Source of the DNA: JAKFEW01 sp036675505
Lineage (GTDB): Bacteria > Cyanobacteriota > Sericytochromatia > S15B-MN24 > JAQBPE01
Reading direction: 5' to 3'
NCBI GenBank assembly: GCA_036675505.1
Contig: JAKFEW010000084.1
Coordinates: 1-64,000, forward strand
DNA: 64,000 nt
This document shows, one piece after another, positions 8,254 through 15,803 of this stretch (positions are counted from its first letter, which is position 1; each line of letters starts with the position of its first letter). Below the pieces are notes generated by a model that worked only from the letters and a program-made list of their open reading frames with translations, had not been told where the DNA came from and ran no database searches. Both the position numbers and the translations under genes were made by a program.

Positions 8254-9420
8254 AGCGCTCCCCCGGGGGGGCTCCGGCAGCGTGAACCAGAAGGTCGAGC
8301 CGGCGCCGGGCTTGCTGCGAACCCCGATCTCGCCGCCGTGGGCCTCGACGATCGCCTTCGCGAGGCTCAGGCCCAGGCCGCTTCCGCCGACCTCGCGCGT
8401 CGAGCTCATATCCACCTGCTTGAACTGCTTGAAGAGCCTGCGCTGGTCGTCCGGCTCGATGCCGATGCCGGTGTCGGTCACCTCGGTCACCAGATCGCCA
8501 TCGCGCAGGAACGCCTTGATGACCACCTTGCCCCCGGCGTCCGTGAACTTGAGCGCGTTCTGGACCAGGTTGCTCAGCACCTGCACGGTCCGCTGCTCAT
8601 CCAGCTCGACGGGGTCCGGGACGTGGAGCTCGGTCGAGACGGTGATCCGCTTCTTCTCCGCGAGCGGGCGCACGGCGGCGACGGCCTGCGCGACGATCGG
8701 TTCGTAGCACTCGCTGCGTAGGTTCACCCGGAACTTGCCGGCCGCCATCATGCTCATGTCGAGCAGGTTGCTCACGAGCTCCAGCATCCGCTCCCCGCCC
8801 AGCGAGATGTTCCTCACCATGTTGAGCTGGCTCTCGGTCAGCTCGCCGGCGACGCCGTCTTCGAGGCTGGAGGCGTACGCGATCATGACCCCCAGGGGCG
8901 TCCGCAGCTCGTGGCTGACCACGGAAAGGAACTCGTCCTTGTAGCGGTTGGAACGCCGCAAATCCTCCACGGCGATCCGCAAATCGCGGGTGCGCTCGGC
9001 CACCATCACCTCGAGGTCGCGGGTCCTTCGCTCGGCGGTCTCCCGCGCTTCCTTGAGCGACAGCATGCTGTGGATGCGGACGTTCAGCTCGTCTTCGTCG
9101 AAGGGCAGGCCCAGGAACTCGTGGGCTCCCAGCGTGAGCGCCCGCAGGCGCACCTCGCGCTGAGGCGCGCCGGAACGCACGATCACGGGCAAGAAGGGGC
9201 CTGGGTGATCGGCCAGGTGGCGCAAGACGGCGAAGCCGTCGACCCCCGGCATGAGGAGGTCCAAGATGATCAGATCGGGGCGCGCGCGGTCGATGGAGGC
9301 GATCGCCTCGGCTCCGTCTCCGGCCTCGGTGATCCGGTACTCATGCTCCAGGAACTGCTTCAACAGGTCGCGGGTTTCTGCCTTGTCGTCGACGATGAGG
9401 ATGTGACTCTTTTTTGCCAT
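8245..9420 (-). CDS. Response regulator-histidine kinase hybrid
   Basis: 391 residues. The start is the ATG at 9420, preceded by GGGGAGGT; the frame stays open to 9486 but that extension lacks a binding site. Order is receiver, linker coiled coil, HisKA, HATPase_c. The receiver has the acidic pair VDD (10-12) and phospho-acceptor Asp54 in LIILDLLMPGVDG. The kinase has SVVSHELRTPLG with the His at about 175, N box NLVQNALKFTDAGG, G1 DTGIGIEPDD and G2 GSGLGLSLAKAI. An N-terminal receiver on a kinase is typical of relay proteins that take phosphate from another kinase. The convergent GAF kinase is the obvious candidate partner, by position only. There is no membrane segment. Confidence 0.93.
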   Translation of the reverse strand: MAKKSHILIVDDKAETRDLLKQFLEHEYRITEAGDGAEAIASIDRARPDLIILDLLMPGVDGFAVLRHLADHPGPFLPVIVRSGAPQREVRLRALTLGAHEFLGLPFDEDELNVRIHSMLSLKEARETAERRTRDLEVMVAERTRDLRIAVEDLRRSNRYKDEFLSVVSHELRTPLGVMIAYASSLEDGVAGELTESQLNMVRNISLGGERMLELVSNLLDMSMMAAGKFRVNLRSECYEPIVAQAVAAVRPLAEKKRITVSTELHVPDPVELDEQRTVQVLSNLVQNALKFTDAGGKVVIKAFLRDGDLVTEVTDTGIGIEPDDQRRLFKQFKQVDMSSTREVGGSGLGLSLAKAIVEAHGGEIGVRSKPGAGSTFWFTLPEPPRGSALR

Positions 9421-9559
9421 ACGCTGCCCACCTCCCCGAATGGCGCCACAGCCAAGGCCCCGAATCGCGGCCTTGTTATGTTCCATAGGTAGAACGTATC
9501 ACGAACAGAAAGGGAAATCACGGATTGCGTTCAAATGGGCGGACGGACCACCAGAGCCC

Positions 9560-9602
9560 AAAAACACCAATCCCCGCGGAGCTTGTGGCTCTGCGGGGGA
9601 TT
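9560..9602 (-). terminator. Intrinsic terminator of the noncoding RNA
   Basis: A near-perfect hairpin at 9569-9602 (arms AAUCCCC-CGCAGAGC and GCUCCGCGGGGAUU around a CACAA loop) is followed on the minus strand by GGUG and five U (complement of 9560-9564). It ends the structured RNA before the promoter region of the downstream minus-strand kinase gene. Confidence 0.8.
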
Positions 9603-10324
9603 GCTGCTTGGGAACCGATCCGGCCGTCGCTTCGGCCTGATGCTTTCGCACCGGGTGCTGCCAGCACCCCTCGTTCCGTCGCAAGTATCTCAACCTACGT
9701 TCCAGGGATTGTTCATCCCTTCCGAATTCCGGCTTGGGCGTTGTGCGACGCCTGCTTCGGATTCCGTGGCACTCTCGACGGGGTGCTTCCGTGCTCACAC
9801 CTGGAGGTGTCAGACCAGTGAACGGCGTCTTCCCTGTTTCCAGGTATCGGGCACACCCCTTCGGGTATCCCCCTCGGCTGGTTTCCCAGCCTCCACCCCG
9901 GGCCTTGCGACCCAGCGTCCCGTTCACCTCCCTGGCGAGTTACCTTACCTCTTGCGAGGTCTGGCTCCCTACCCGGGTCGAGGGGCCTTCCGATGTCGAT
10001 CCATCGGTGCGTTTTGGCAACGCAGGACGCTCACGCGTCCGGTACATCCTCTGCGGATTTTGAAGTCCGCTTCAGGCGGCTTGCGCCTCCTGCGACATTT
10101 CCCTCCGTGGCATTCCCCATTGCTGGCGATTGCTCGTTATGAAACACCGCGGCCCATTTCGGTCGGACCCACCGGCCGAATGCTCTTGCGAGCCTCCGGA
10201 TACCTATCCGATATTGCTACCGAATATTCGATCGCGGATTCAAATCATCCTCACCTTGCGGTGACTCTTCTTTCAATCCGTCGCTCCCTTTCGGAAGCGG
10301 CCCGGCTCTCCAGAACCGGTTGAT
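9560..10324 (-). ncRNA. Large structured noncoding RNA, family not recognised
   Basis: About 765 nt on the minus strand, bounded by a sigma70-type promoter and an intrinsic terminator. Hand folding finds at least twenty local hairpins, ten with GNRA tetraloops: GAAA at 10282-10299, 9876-9891, 9833-9844 and 9639-9652; GCAA at 10252-10263, 10182-10193, 10073-10092, 9947-9960 and 9900-9913; GUGA at 10025-10040. Other strong stems are 10197-10210, 10158-10180, 10053-10070, 9990-10007, 9963-9987, 9853-9868, 9797-9810, 9737-9752, 9705-9719, 9653-9669 and 9622-9637. A long-range helix pairs 9920-9927 with 9818-9825, enclosing a multibranched domain. Frames on both strands lack protein-like composition. 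I see no RNase P, tmRNA, 6S or group II intron hallmarks. The architecture recalls the large ornate RNAs (OLE, GOLLD, ROOL), but no assignment can be made by eye. Confidence 0.72.
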
Positions 10325-10330
10325 GGATTA

Positions 10331-10359
10331 ATCATAGCAGGTCTCGAACAAGAACGCAA
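10331..10359 (-). promoter_or_regulatory. Sigma70-type promoter of the noncoding RNA
   Basis: On the minus strand a -10 box TATGAT (10331-10336, five of six consensus) lies 17 bases from a weaker -35 box TTGCGT (10354-10359). The predicted start is near 10324, at the foot of the first hairpin. The region is much more A+T-rich than its surroundings and also lies upstream of the divergent RapA gene. Confidence 0.6.
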
Positions 10360-10477
10360 GGTGATTTTAATTCTTTCCTAATATGAACTTAAATAAACCT
10401 CGGTCGAACGGTTGCGGGCGAGCCCGGGAAGCGCTTACCATGCCGTCGCGATCGTGGCATTCGGAGGCCTCGGCAAG

Positions 10478-13243
10478 ATGACGCCAGGACCAAAATGGGC
10501 AGTCGGGCAGCGGGTCCGCAACGAGGCCGAGCCCTCGCTCGGGCTGGGCGTCATCCTGGGCTTCCCGACCACGCGCAGCGTCGAGGTGGTGTATCCGGGG
10601 GCCGGCGAGCGCCGCCTGTACAACCCGGCCAGCGCGCCGCTGCGCCGCTACGAGCTGGGCGTGGGCCAGTCGGCCCGGACGCAGGACGGCCGGACCTTCC
10701 GGGTCGAGAAGATCGAGCTGGACCAGGCGGGCCTGCTGACTTACTTCGGTCAGGGCCTGGTGGTGCCCGAGATGCAGCTGGCCGACACCAGCGCGTCGCA
10801 CGACCCGCTGCAACGCCTGATCGCAGGCGAGCTCAGCGCCCACGAGGCCTTCGACCTGCGGGTGGCGGGCTGGCGGCTGCGCTCCGAGACCCTGCGACAG
10901 CGCTGCCGCGGCCTGACCGGCGCGCGGGTGTCCCTGTTGCCGCACCAGCTCGCGATCGCCTACAAGGTCAGCAGCCGCGAGTACCCGCGCGTCTTGCTGG
11001 CCGACGAAGTGGGGCTCGGCAAGACGATCGAAGCCTGCCTGATCTACGCCGCGCTGCGCGCCCTGGGGCGCGCCGACCGTGTGCTGGTGCTCACGCCCGT
11101 CAGCCTCGTGCACCAGTGGCTGATCGAGCTCTATCGGCGCTTCAACGAGCTCTTCTCGTTGGTCGACCCCGCTGGGGCGGACCCCTTCGCCTCCGCCTCG
11201 CGCCTTATCGCGCCGCTGGACTGGCTGTGCGAGCCGGAGCGCCTGCAGCAGGCCCTGGAGCAGCCGTGGGACCTCGTGATCGTGGACGAGGCCCACCACC
11301 TGGGCTGGTCGCGCGAGCGGGTCAGCCCCGGCTACGCGGCCGTGGCGGCCCTGGCCGAGCGCAGCCAGGGCCTGCTGCTGTTGACGGCGACCCCGTTGCG
11401 CCAGGGCCTGGAGACGGAGTTCGGGTTGTTGCACCTGGTCGACCCGGAGCGCTTCCCGGACTTCGCCAAGTTCGAGGCCGAGCATAGCCGGCTGCGGGAG
11501 GTGGCCGACCTGGCCCGCCGCCTCGACCAGGGCGACGACGTCACGCCCGAGTTGCACCGCCTGTTTCCGGACGCGCGCTGGGACGGCACGCCCACCCAAT
11601 CCCTGCAGCAGCTGGTCGACCGGCACGGGACGGGACGGGTGCTGGTGCGCAACCGCCGCGACAAGCTAGGCGGGTTTCCGGGCCGGCAACTACACCAAAC
11701 ACTGTTGCCGCTGCCGAAGGCGTGGGAGAAGGCCACGAAATGGCCCGAGATCGTCGCGCTGCAGGGCCTGTTGGGCCTGGCGCCGTCGACCGGCACCGAG
11801 CCGTCCGCCAAGGACGACCCGCGCTGGGCGTGGGTGCTCAGGCTGGTTCAGGCGTTGGGCGACCAGAAGGTGGTGGTGATGGCCTCGACCGTCGCCGCGG
11901 TGAAATGGCTGGAGAAGGTCTTTCGCAGCGAGACCGCGGTCAAGGTGGCCCTTTTCCACGAGCAGCTCGGCCTGATCGAGCGCGATCGACAGGCCGCCTA
12001 CTTCGCTGAGCCGGAAGGCGCCCAGGTGCTCATCTCCAGCGAGATCGGCAGCGAAGGCCGCAACTTCCAGTTCAGCCACCACCTCATCCTGTTCGACCTG
12101 CCGCTGCACCCGGATGCGCTCGAGCAGCGGATCGGCCGCCTGGACCGGATCGGCCAGACCGAGACCATCCAGGTGCACGTGGCCGTGGTCGAACGCACGC
12201 CGGGGCAGGCGCTGTTCCAGTGGCATCGCAGCTTGCAGGTCTTCGAGTCGCCACTGACGGGCGGCGAGCACATCATGGATGCCCAGGCGCCGCGCCTGCT
12301 CGAGGTGCTCGAAGCGCACACCCCCGCGGGCCTGGAGCAGGCAGGCCTGGACGGGTTCCTGCGCGAGACGGCCGCGGTCATGGCCCGCCACCGGGCGGAC
12401 CTGCAGGCCAGCGTGGACTTCCTCATCGACTTGAACTCCTTCGACCAGGCGCTGGGGGAATCGCTGGCCGAGGAGGTGAAGGCCCTCGACCACCCGTTCC
12501 TGGCGGAATGCGTCAGCGGGCTGCTGGAGCACTTCGGGGTCGTCGAGGAGGACTTGGCCGATCCCCTGATCCACAAGGTCCGGCCCGGACACGCGATGAA
12601 GGTGGAGCCGTTCCCCGGCCTGCGGGACGACGGCTACCTGACGACCTACGACCGGAGCCTGGCGCTTGTGCGCGAGGACATCCAGTTCCTGAGCCCCGAT
12701 CATCCGCTCGTGGAAGGCGCCCTGGCGCTCCTGCTGGACCAGGCCGAAGGCCGCGCCAGCCTCGCGCTCTGGCCGGACGCGCCCGAGCAGGGCCTCCTGA
12801 TCGAGTTCTTCTTCCTGCTGGAGGGCGTGGGGCCGGGGCGGTTGGGGCTGCCTCGCTTTCTGCCGCCCACGTCGATTTCCCTCACCCTCGACCTCCAGGG
12901 CCGCCTGCGCCAGTCCGCCAGGGAAGCGGGTGTCGAGCTCCAGCCCTTGAGCCCGGCCATCTGGCCGCGCCTGGCGGGGTTGCTCCAGGCGGAGCTCCTG
13001 CCGCTGCTGGAAGCCGCCGAAGAAATCGCCAATGAACGACTCAACCCGCAGGTGGAAGCCGCCGTGGCCCAGGCCGGCGCGATCCTGGGCGGCGAGCACC
13101 GGCGCCTCGCGGATCTGCACGGCCTGGGCAACGTATCGGCCGCGGAGCTGGCGAGCCACGCCGAGAAGGTCGGGGAGACCTTGCGCTGCCTGGGTGAGGC
13201 CCGCGTCAGCCTGGATGCGGTGCGCGTGGTGGTCCTGGCCTAA
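10478..13243 (+). CDS. RapA/SNF2-family ATPase
   Basis: 921 residues from the ATG at 10478, which has GGAGG at 10463-10467. The Swi2/Snf2 ATPase core shows motif I ADEVGLGKTIEA (about 175), motif Ia VLTPVSLVHQW, motif II VDEAHH (about 269), motif III LLTATPL and, in the second lobe, SSEIGSEGRNFQF and QRIGRLDRIGQ (about 545). An N-terminal ~100-residue beta-rich region and a long C-terminal region match the layout of RapA/HepA, the RNA polymerase-associated recycling factor (968 aa in E. coli). The sequence could also be another bacterial SNF2 protein, but the SEIGSEGRNFQF stretch is RapA-like. It is transcribed away from the noncoding RNA, sharing an A+T-rich 150-base intergenic region with it. 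Confidence 0.85.
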   Translation: MTPGPKWAVGQRVRNEAEPSLGLGVILGFPTTRSVEVVYPGAGERRLYNPASAPLRRYELGVGQSARTQDGRTFRVEKIELDQAGLLTYFGQGLVVPEMQLADTSASHDPLQRLIAGELSAHEAFDLRVAGWRLRSETLRQRCRGLTGARVSLLPHQLAIAYKVSSREYPRVLLADEVGLGKTIEACLIYAALRALGRADRVLVLTPVSLVHQWLIELYRRFNELFSLVDPAGADPFASASRLIAPLDWLCEPERLQQALEQPWDLVIVDEAHHLGWSRERVSPGYAAVAALAERSQGLLLLTATPLRQGLETEFGLLHLVDPERFPDFAKFEAEHSRLREVADLARRLDQGDDVTPELHRLFPDARWDGTPTQSLQQLVDRHGTGRVLVRNRRDKLGGFPGRQLHQTLLPLPKAWEKATKWPEIVALQGLLGLAPSTGTEPSAKDDPRWAWVLRLVQALGDQKVVVMASTVAAVKWLEKVFRSETAVKVALFHEQLGLIERDRQAAYFAEPEGAQVLISSEIGSEGRNFQFSHHLILFDLPLHPDALEQRIGRLDRIGQTETIQVHVAVVERTPGQALFQWHRSLQVFESPLTGGEHIMDAQAPRLLEVLEAHTPAGLEQAGLDGFLRETAAVMARHRADLQASVDFLIDLNSFDQALGESLAEEVKALDHPFLAECVSGLLEHFGVVEEDLADPLIHKVRPGHAMKVEPFPGLRDDGYLTTYDRSLALVREDIQFLSPDHPLVEGALALLLDQAEGRASLALWPDAPEQGLLIEFFFLLEGVGPGRLGLPRFLPPTSISLTLDLQGRLRQSAREAGVELQPLSPAIWPRLAGLLQAELLPLLEAAEEIANERLNPQVEAAVAQAGAILGGEHRRLADLHGLGNVSAAELASHAEKVGETLRCLGEARVSLDAVRVVVLA

Positions 13244-13330
13244 ATCCCAGCTCACGACCGTTTGGCGCGTCGCCCGTGACGGGAAACTCCTGGCAGACGG
13301 ATGGCCAATCGAGTTGGGAGAGGTGCTGCA

Positions 13331-14866
13331 ATGAAGACTTTCCGCGCGCAGGGATCTCGGGCTGGCTTCGCCCGGCCGGCCTTCACCTTAATCGAGCTCC
13401 TGATCGTCGTGATCATCATCGGGTTCCTGTTCGCCGTGATCATCCCGTTCTTCCTGCGTCCCGGCCACCCGAAGCCGGCGGCACCCGCCGGCGAAAGTGC
13501 GCAGCGTCGCGTCATCCACCGCCCACAGGCCACTCCCTCTGTCCCGATCGCGGCATCGTTGCCGGAACTCGACGAGATCGTGGCCACCATCCAGCTCGCC
13601 GTCGCCGAGCGGCGGGTCGGCATCGACGTCTTCACCCATTACGACGCCCGCTATCACGCGCGCTTCCTGGTTCGCCGGCCCGGCGCCTCGGCCATTCGCC
13701 TGGAGGTGCCTTTCCCGGAAGGCACGATCGAGGCGCGCGAGGTTGCGCTCCGGATCGAGGGCCCCACGGGCATGCGCGAGCCGGCGGGCGTCGAGTACGG
13801 CCCCACCGGCATCCGCTGGGTGGGCCTGCCCCCGAGCGTCGTGACCCCCGTCGAGGTCGACTTCGTGACGCGCGGCGGCGAGACCTTCGCCTATCACCTG
13901 CCCCCGGCCGCGAGGACGCGCGTGCTGGACGTGGGCGTCGAGATCGCCGGGGCGAGCGAGTTCTCGGTGCCCGACACGTCGCTCCAACCGACTTCGGTGG
14001 GCGCCACCGGGGTGCGGTGGCGCATGCGGGACCTCGTCACCGACCGACCGCTGAAAATCGCGCTGCCCGTGGCGCACACGCCCCTCGGCCAGGCGATGCA
14101 CCTGTTCCAGCTGGCAGGGGTCGCGTTGTTGCTGTTCGGCGCCGGCTTCTGGTACCTGGGCGATCTGCGCAAGCCGGGCCAGCTGGACGACTTCCGGTGG
14201 GGCCAGTTCTTGCTGCTGGCGCTCACGTATTGCACCTTCTTCGTCATCTTCGCCGTGCTGGAGTTCCATGGCCCGTTCGCGACCCCATGGTCCCTGGCCC
14301 TGGCGGCCGGCACGTCGCTGCCCTTGCTCTTGCTCCACGTGAGCCGGATCCTCGGCCGGGCCTTCGCGTTCCGCGACGTCCTGCCGCTCGCGACCGTGAC
14401 CTTCGGCCTGGTGGTCACCGGGATCTATGGCGCCGACCTGCGCGACTACGTGTTCTTGGCGACCGGCGTCGCGGCCGTCGCCTTCATCACCACGACCTAC
14501 CCCGGGTGGTGGGCGGGACGCCAGGCGGCGTTCGCGCGCGCCGAGGCCGAGGGGCTTCGCCAGGCCGAAGCCCCGGACCTATACTTCGACGGCGCCCCTG
14601 AGCAGGCACAGGTCGAATCGCCTGGCTACGCGGTGCCGCATTGCATCGCCTGCGGGCAACCGGGTGGCCCGACGCCCTTCTGTGCCGCCTGCGGGACGCC
14701 CCGTGCCCGCGAGCTCACGTGCCCGCGCGGCCATGAGCCGGTCGTGCTGCCGGTCCACCTCCTCGCCGATCTCGGCCCGCGCGACCTCCGCTGCCCGGCC
14801 TGCGGCGAACGCCTCGCATTCGGTACTCAGCCGGGGCGCGGGGAGCCTGGGCCTGCTATGCTGTAG
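13331..14866 (+). CDS. Prepilin-headed polytopic membrane protein with zinc ribbons
   Basis: 511 residues from the ATG at 13331 (GGGAGAGG upstream). The N-terminus has a class III signal, a short basic leader then FTLIELLIVVIIIGFLFAVI, as in type IV pilins and pseudopilins. The rest is not pilin-like: an extracytoplasmic beta-rich domain of about 200 residues is followed by a block of about seven hydrophobic helices (270-430), then a cytoplasmic tail with CIACG, CAACG, C(PRGHE) and CPACG pairs forming one or two zinc ribbons. The cleavage motif appears as RPAFTLIE, with Ala rather than the usual Gly before Phe. I know no family with this order. A role in pilus or secretion assembly is inference from the head only. 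Confidence 0.72.
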   Translation: MKTFRAQGSRAGFARPAFTLIELLIVVIIIGFLFAVIIPFFLRPGHPKPAAPAGESAQRRVIHRPQATPSVPIAASLPELDEIVATIQLAVAERRVGIDVFTHYDARYHARFLVRRPGASAIRLEVPFPEGTIEAREVALRIEGPTGMREPAGVEYGPTGIRWVGLPPSVVTPVEVDFVTRGGETFAYHLPPAARTRVLDVGVEIAGASEFSVPDTSLQPTSVGATGVRWRMRDLVTDRPLKIALPVAHTPLGQAMHLFQLAGVALLLFGAGFWYLGDLRKPGQLDDFRWGQFLLLALTYCTFFVIFAVLEFHGPFATPWSLALAAGTSLPLLLLHVSRILGRAFAFRDVLPLATVTFGLVVTGIYGADLRDYVFLATGVAAVAFITTTYPGWWAGRQAAFARAEAEGLRQAEAPDLYFDGAPEQAQVESPGYAVPHCIACGQPGGPTPFCAACGTPRARELTCPRGHEPVVLPVHLLADLGPRDLRCPACGERLAFGTQPGRGEPGPAML

Positions 14867-14896
14867 CGTGCTCACTCGCCCCCTCGGGAGACCCCC

Positions 14897-15193
14897 ATGG
14901 ACCTGATCCTAGCGCTCGAAGCCGCCGTGCTCGACGGCCCCGCGCAGACCCCGCCCGACGTGCGCCGGGCGGCCGCCACGCTCGGCCCGTTGCCCGCGCC
15001 CCTGGCGGCCTACGTCGACCAGGTGGCCCACCGGGCCACGACGGTCGCGGAGGCCGATCTCGACGCCTTGCGCGCGGCCGGGCACAGCGAAGACGCGATC
15101 TTCGACGTGACGGTCAGCGCCGCGCTGGGAGCCGGCATGCGGCGGTTCCGCGCGGGAATGGCGGCGCTCGCCGCGGCCGAGGCGACGCCATGA
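14897..15193 (+). CDS. Small companion of AhpD-like protein
   Basis: 98 residues, all helical. The C-terminal segment (LRAAGHSEDAIFDVTVSAALGAGMRRFRAG) resembles the helical part of carboxymuconolactone decarboxylase/AhpD-like proteins, but there is no CxxC motif, so it is not a peroxidase by itself. Its stop overlaps the next start (ATGA at 15190-15193), making a two-gene cassette with the AhpD-like selenoprotein. Small proteins of this kind often precede AhpD-like genes. Association with that partner is the best available guess. Confidence 0.65.
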   Translation: MDLILALEAAVLDGPAQTPPDVRRAAATLGPLPAPLAAYVDQVAHRATTVAEADLDALRAAGHSEDAIFDVTVSAALGAGMRRFRAGMAALAAAEATP

Positions 15194-15774
15194 GGCTCGC
15201 CAGGGTCCGCAGCGGGCACCGGCTGCGCCACAAGCTGCTGCTCACGGTGATCCGCGTGATGTCGGGCGCGGAGCCGGTCGACGTGATCAAGGTCCTGCTC
15301 TACCGGCCGGCCTTTTTCGGCACGCCGTTCTCGGCCGCGACCCAGGCCGCGCTGCGCGGGCCGTCGGACTGGCGCCTGGGCGAGCGCGAGCTGTTCGCGG
15401 CCTTCGTCTCGCGGCTCAACCAATGCCTCTTCTGAGAGGGCTCGCACGGCGCGGTCGCGTCGATCGAGCTCGGTGAGGACCTCACGCTAGCCGTGCTGAA
15501 CGACTGGCGCACGGCCCCGATCGGGGAGCCGCTGCGCGCCACGCTCGGCTTCCTCGAGAAGCTGACGCTGACCCCCGAGGCGATCGGCCCGGACGACGTG
15601 CGGGCCGTGCGGGCCGCCGGCGTGAGCGCCCAAGCGATCGAGGACGTGATCCGGATTTGCACGCTGTTCTGCACGATCACCCGCATCGCGGACAGCCTGG
15701 GCTTCGACCTGCCCACGCCGGAAGGCTATCGGCAGGGCGCCAGGACGCTCTTGAAGCGCGGCTACATCCTGTAG
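15190..15774 (+). CDS. AhpD/CMD-like selenoprotein (in-frame UGA at 15433)
   Basis: Read through the TGA at 15433-15435, the frame gives one 194-residue protein of the carboxymuconolactone decarboxylase/AhpD fold. The UGA is codon 82 and falls exactly where this family has its redox CxxC: SRLNQCLF-U-EGSHGAVA, that is Cys-x-x-Sec followed by the usual His. Conservation resumes without a frame change (TLAVLNDWRTAPIGEPLRA, AIEDVIRICTLFCTITRIA, then LLKRGYIL). A SECIS-like hairpin follows the UGA. If not decoded as Sec, the product is a useless 81-residue fragment. Likely role: thiol or selenol peroxidase or disulfide reductase. The start ATG overlaps the stop of the small upstream partner. Selenocysteine machinery is not in this window and would have to be elsewhere in the genome. 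Confidence 0.82.
15436..15471 (+). promoter_or_regulatory. SECIS-like hairpin directing selenocysteine insertion
   Basis: Directly after the UGA, GGCGC (15448-15452) pairs with GCGUC (15457-15461) around the apical loop GGUC (15453-15456). A lower stem GGGCUCG (15438-15444) pairs with CGAGCUC (15465-15471). The loop sequence GGUC is the one at the tip of the E. coli fdhF SECIS, and its distance from the UGA (17 bases between) is almost the same as in fdhF (18). This is the SelB recognition geometry for bacterial SECIS elements. Confidence 0.75.
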
Positions 15775-15803
15775 GCCCGCCAACCACCGAGGAGAAGACC
15801 GAC

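Noticed and set aside
10053..10070. Resemblance of GCGGACUUCAAAAUCCGC to a tRNA-Sec (UCA) anticodon arm, tempting beside a selenoprotein gene
   Set aside because: The loop has eight bases, there is no acceptor stem or canonical T-loop around it, and the neighbouring GCAA-capped hairpin is not a D-arm. It is one hairpin of the large RNA.
9535..10323. A 262-residue plus-strand frame and shorter minus-strand frames across the noncoding RNA
   Set aside because: The translations are Ser/Arg/Pro/Leu-rich with no domain or hydrophobic pattern and no ribosome binding site, and the frames are explained by the paired-stem composition of the structured RNA.
9560..10324. Known large RNAs (RNase P, tmRNA, group II intron) as identity of the structured RNA
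   Set aside because: No RNase P conserved cores, no tmRNA tag frame or tRNA-like ends, no group II 5' GUGYG or domain V. An own promoter and terminator also speak against an intron.
15433..15435. Plain nonsense mutation or pseudogene in the AhpD-like gene
   Set aside because: The stop is TGA, lies exactly at the second redox Cys position, the frame is intact on both sides and a SECIS-like hairpin follows.
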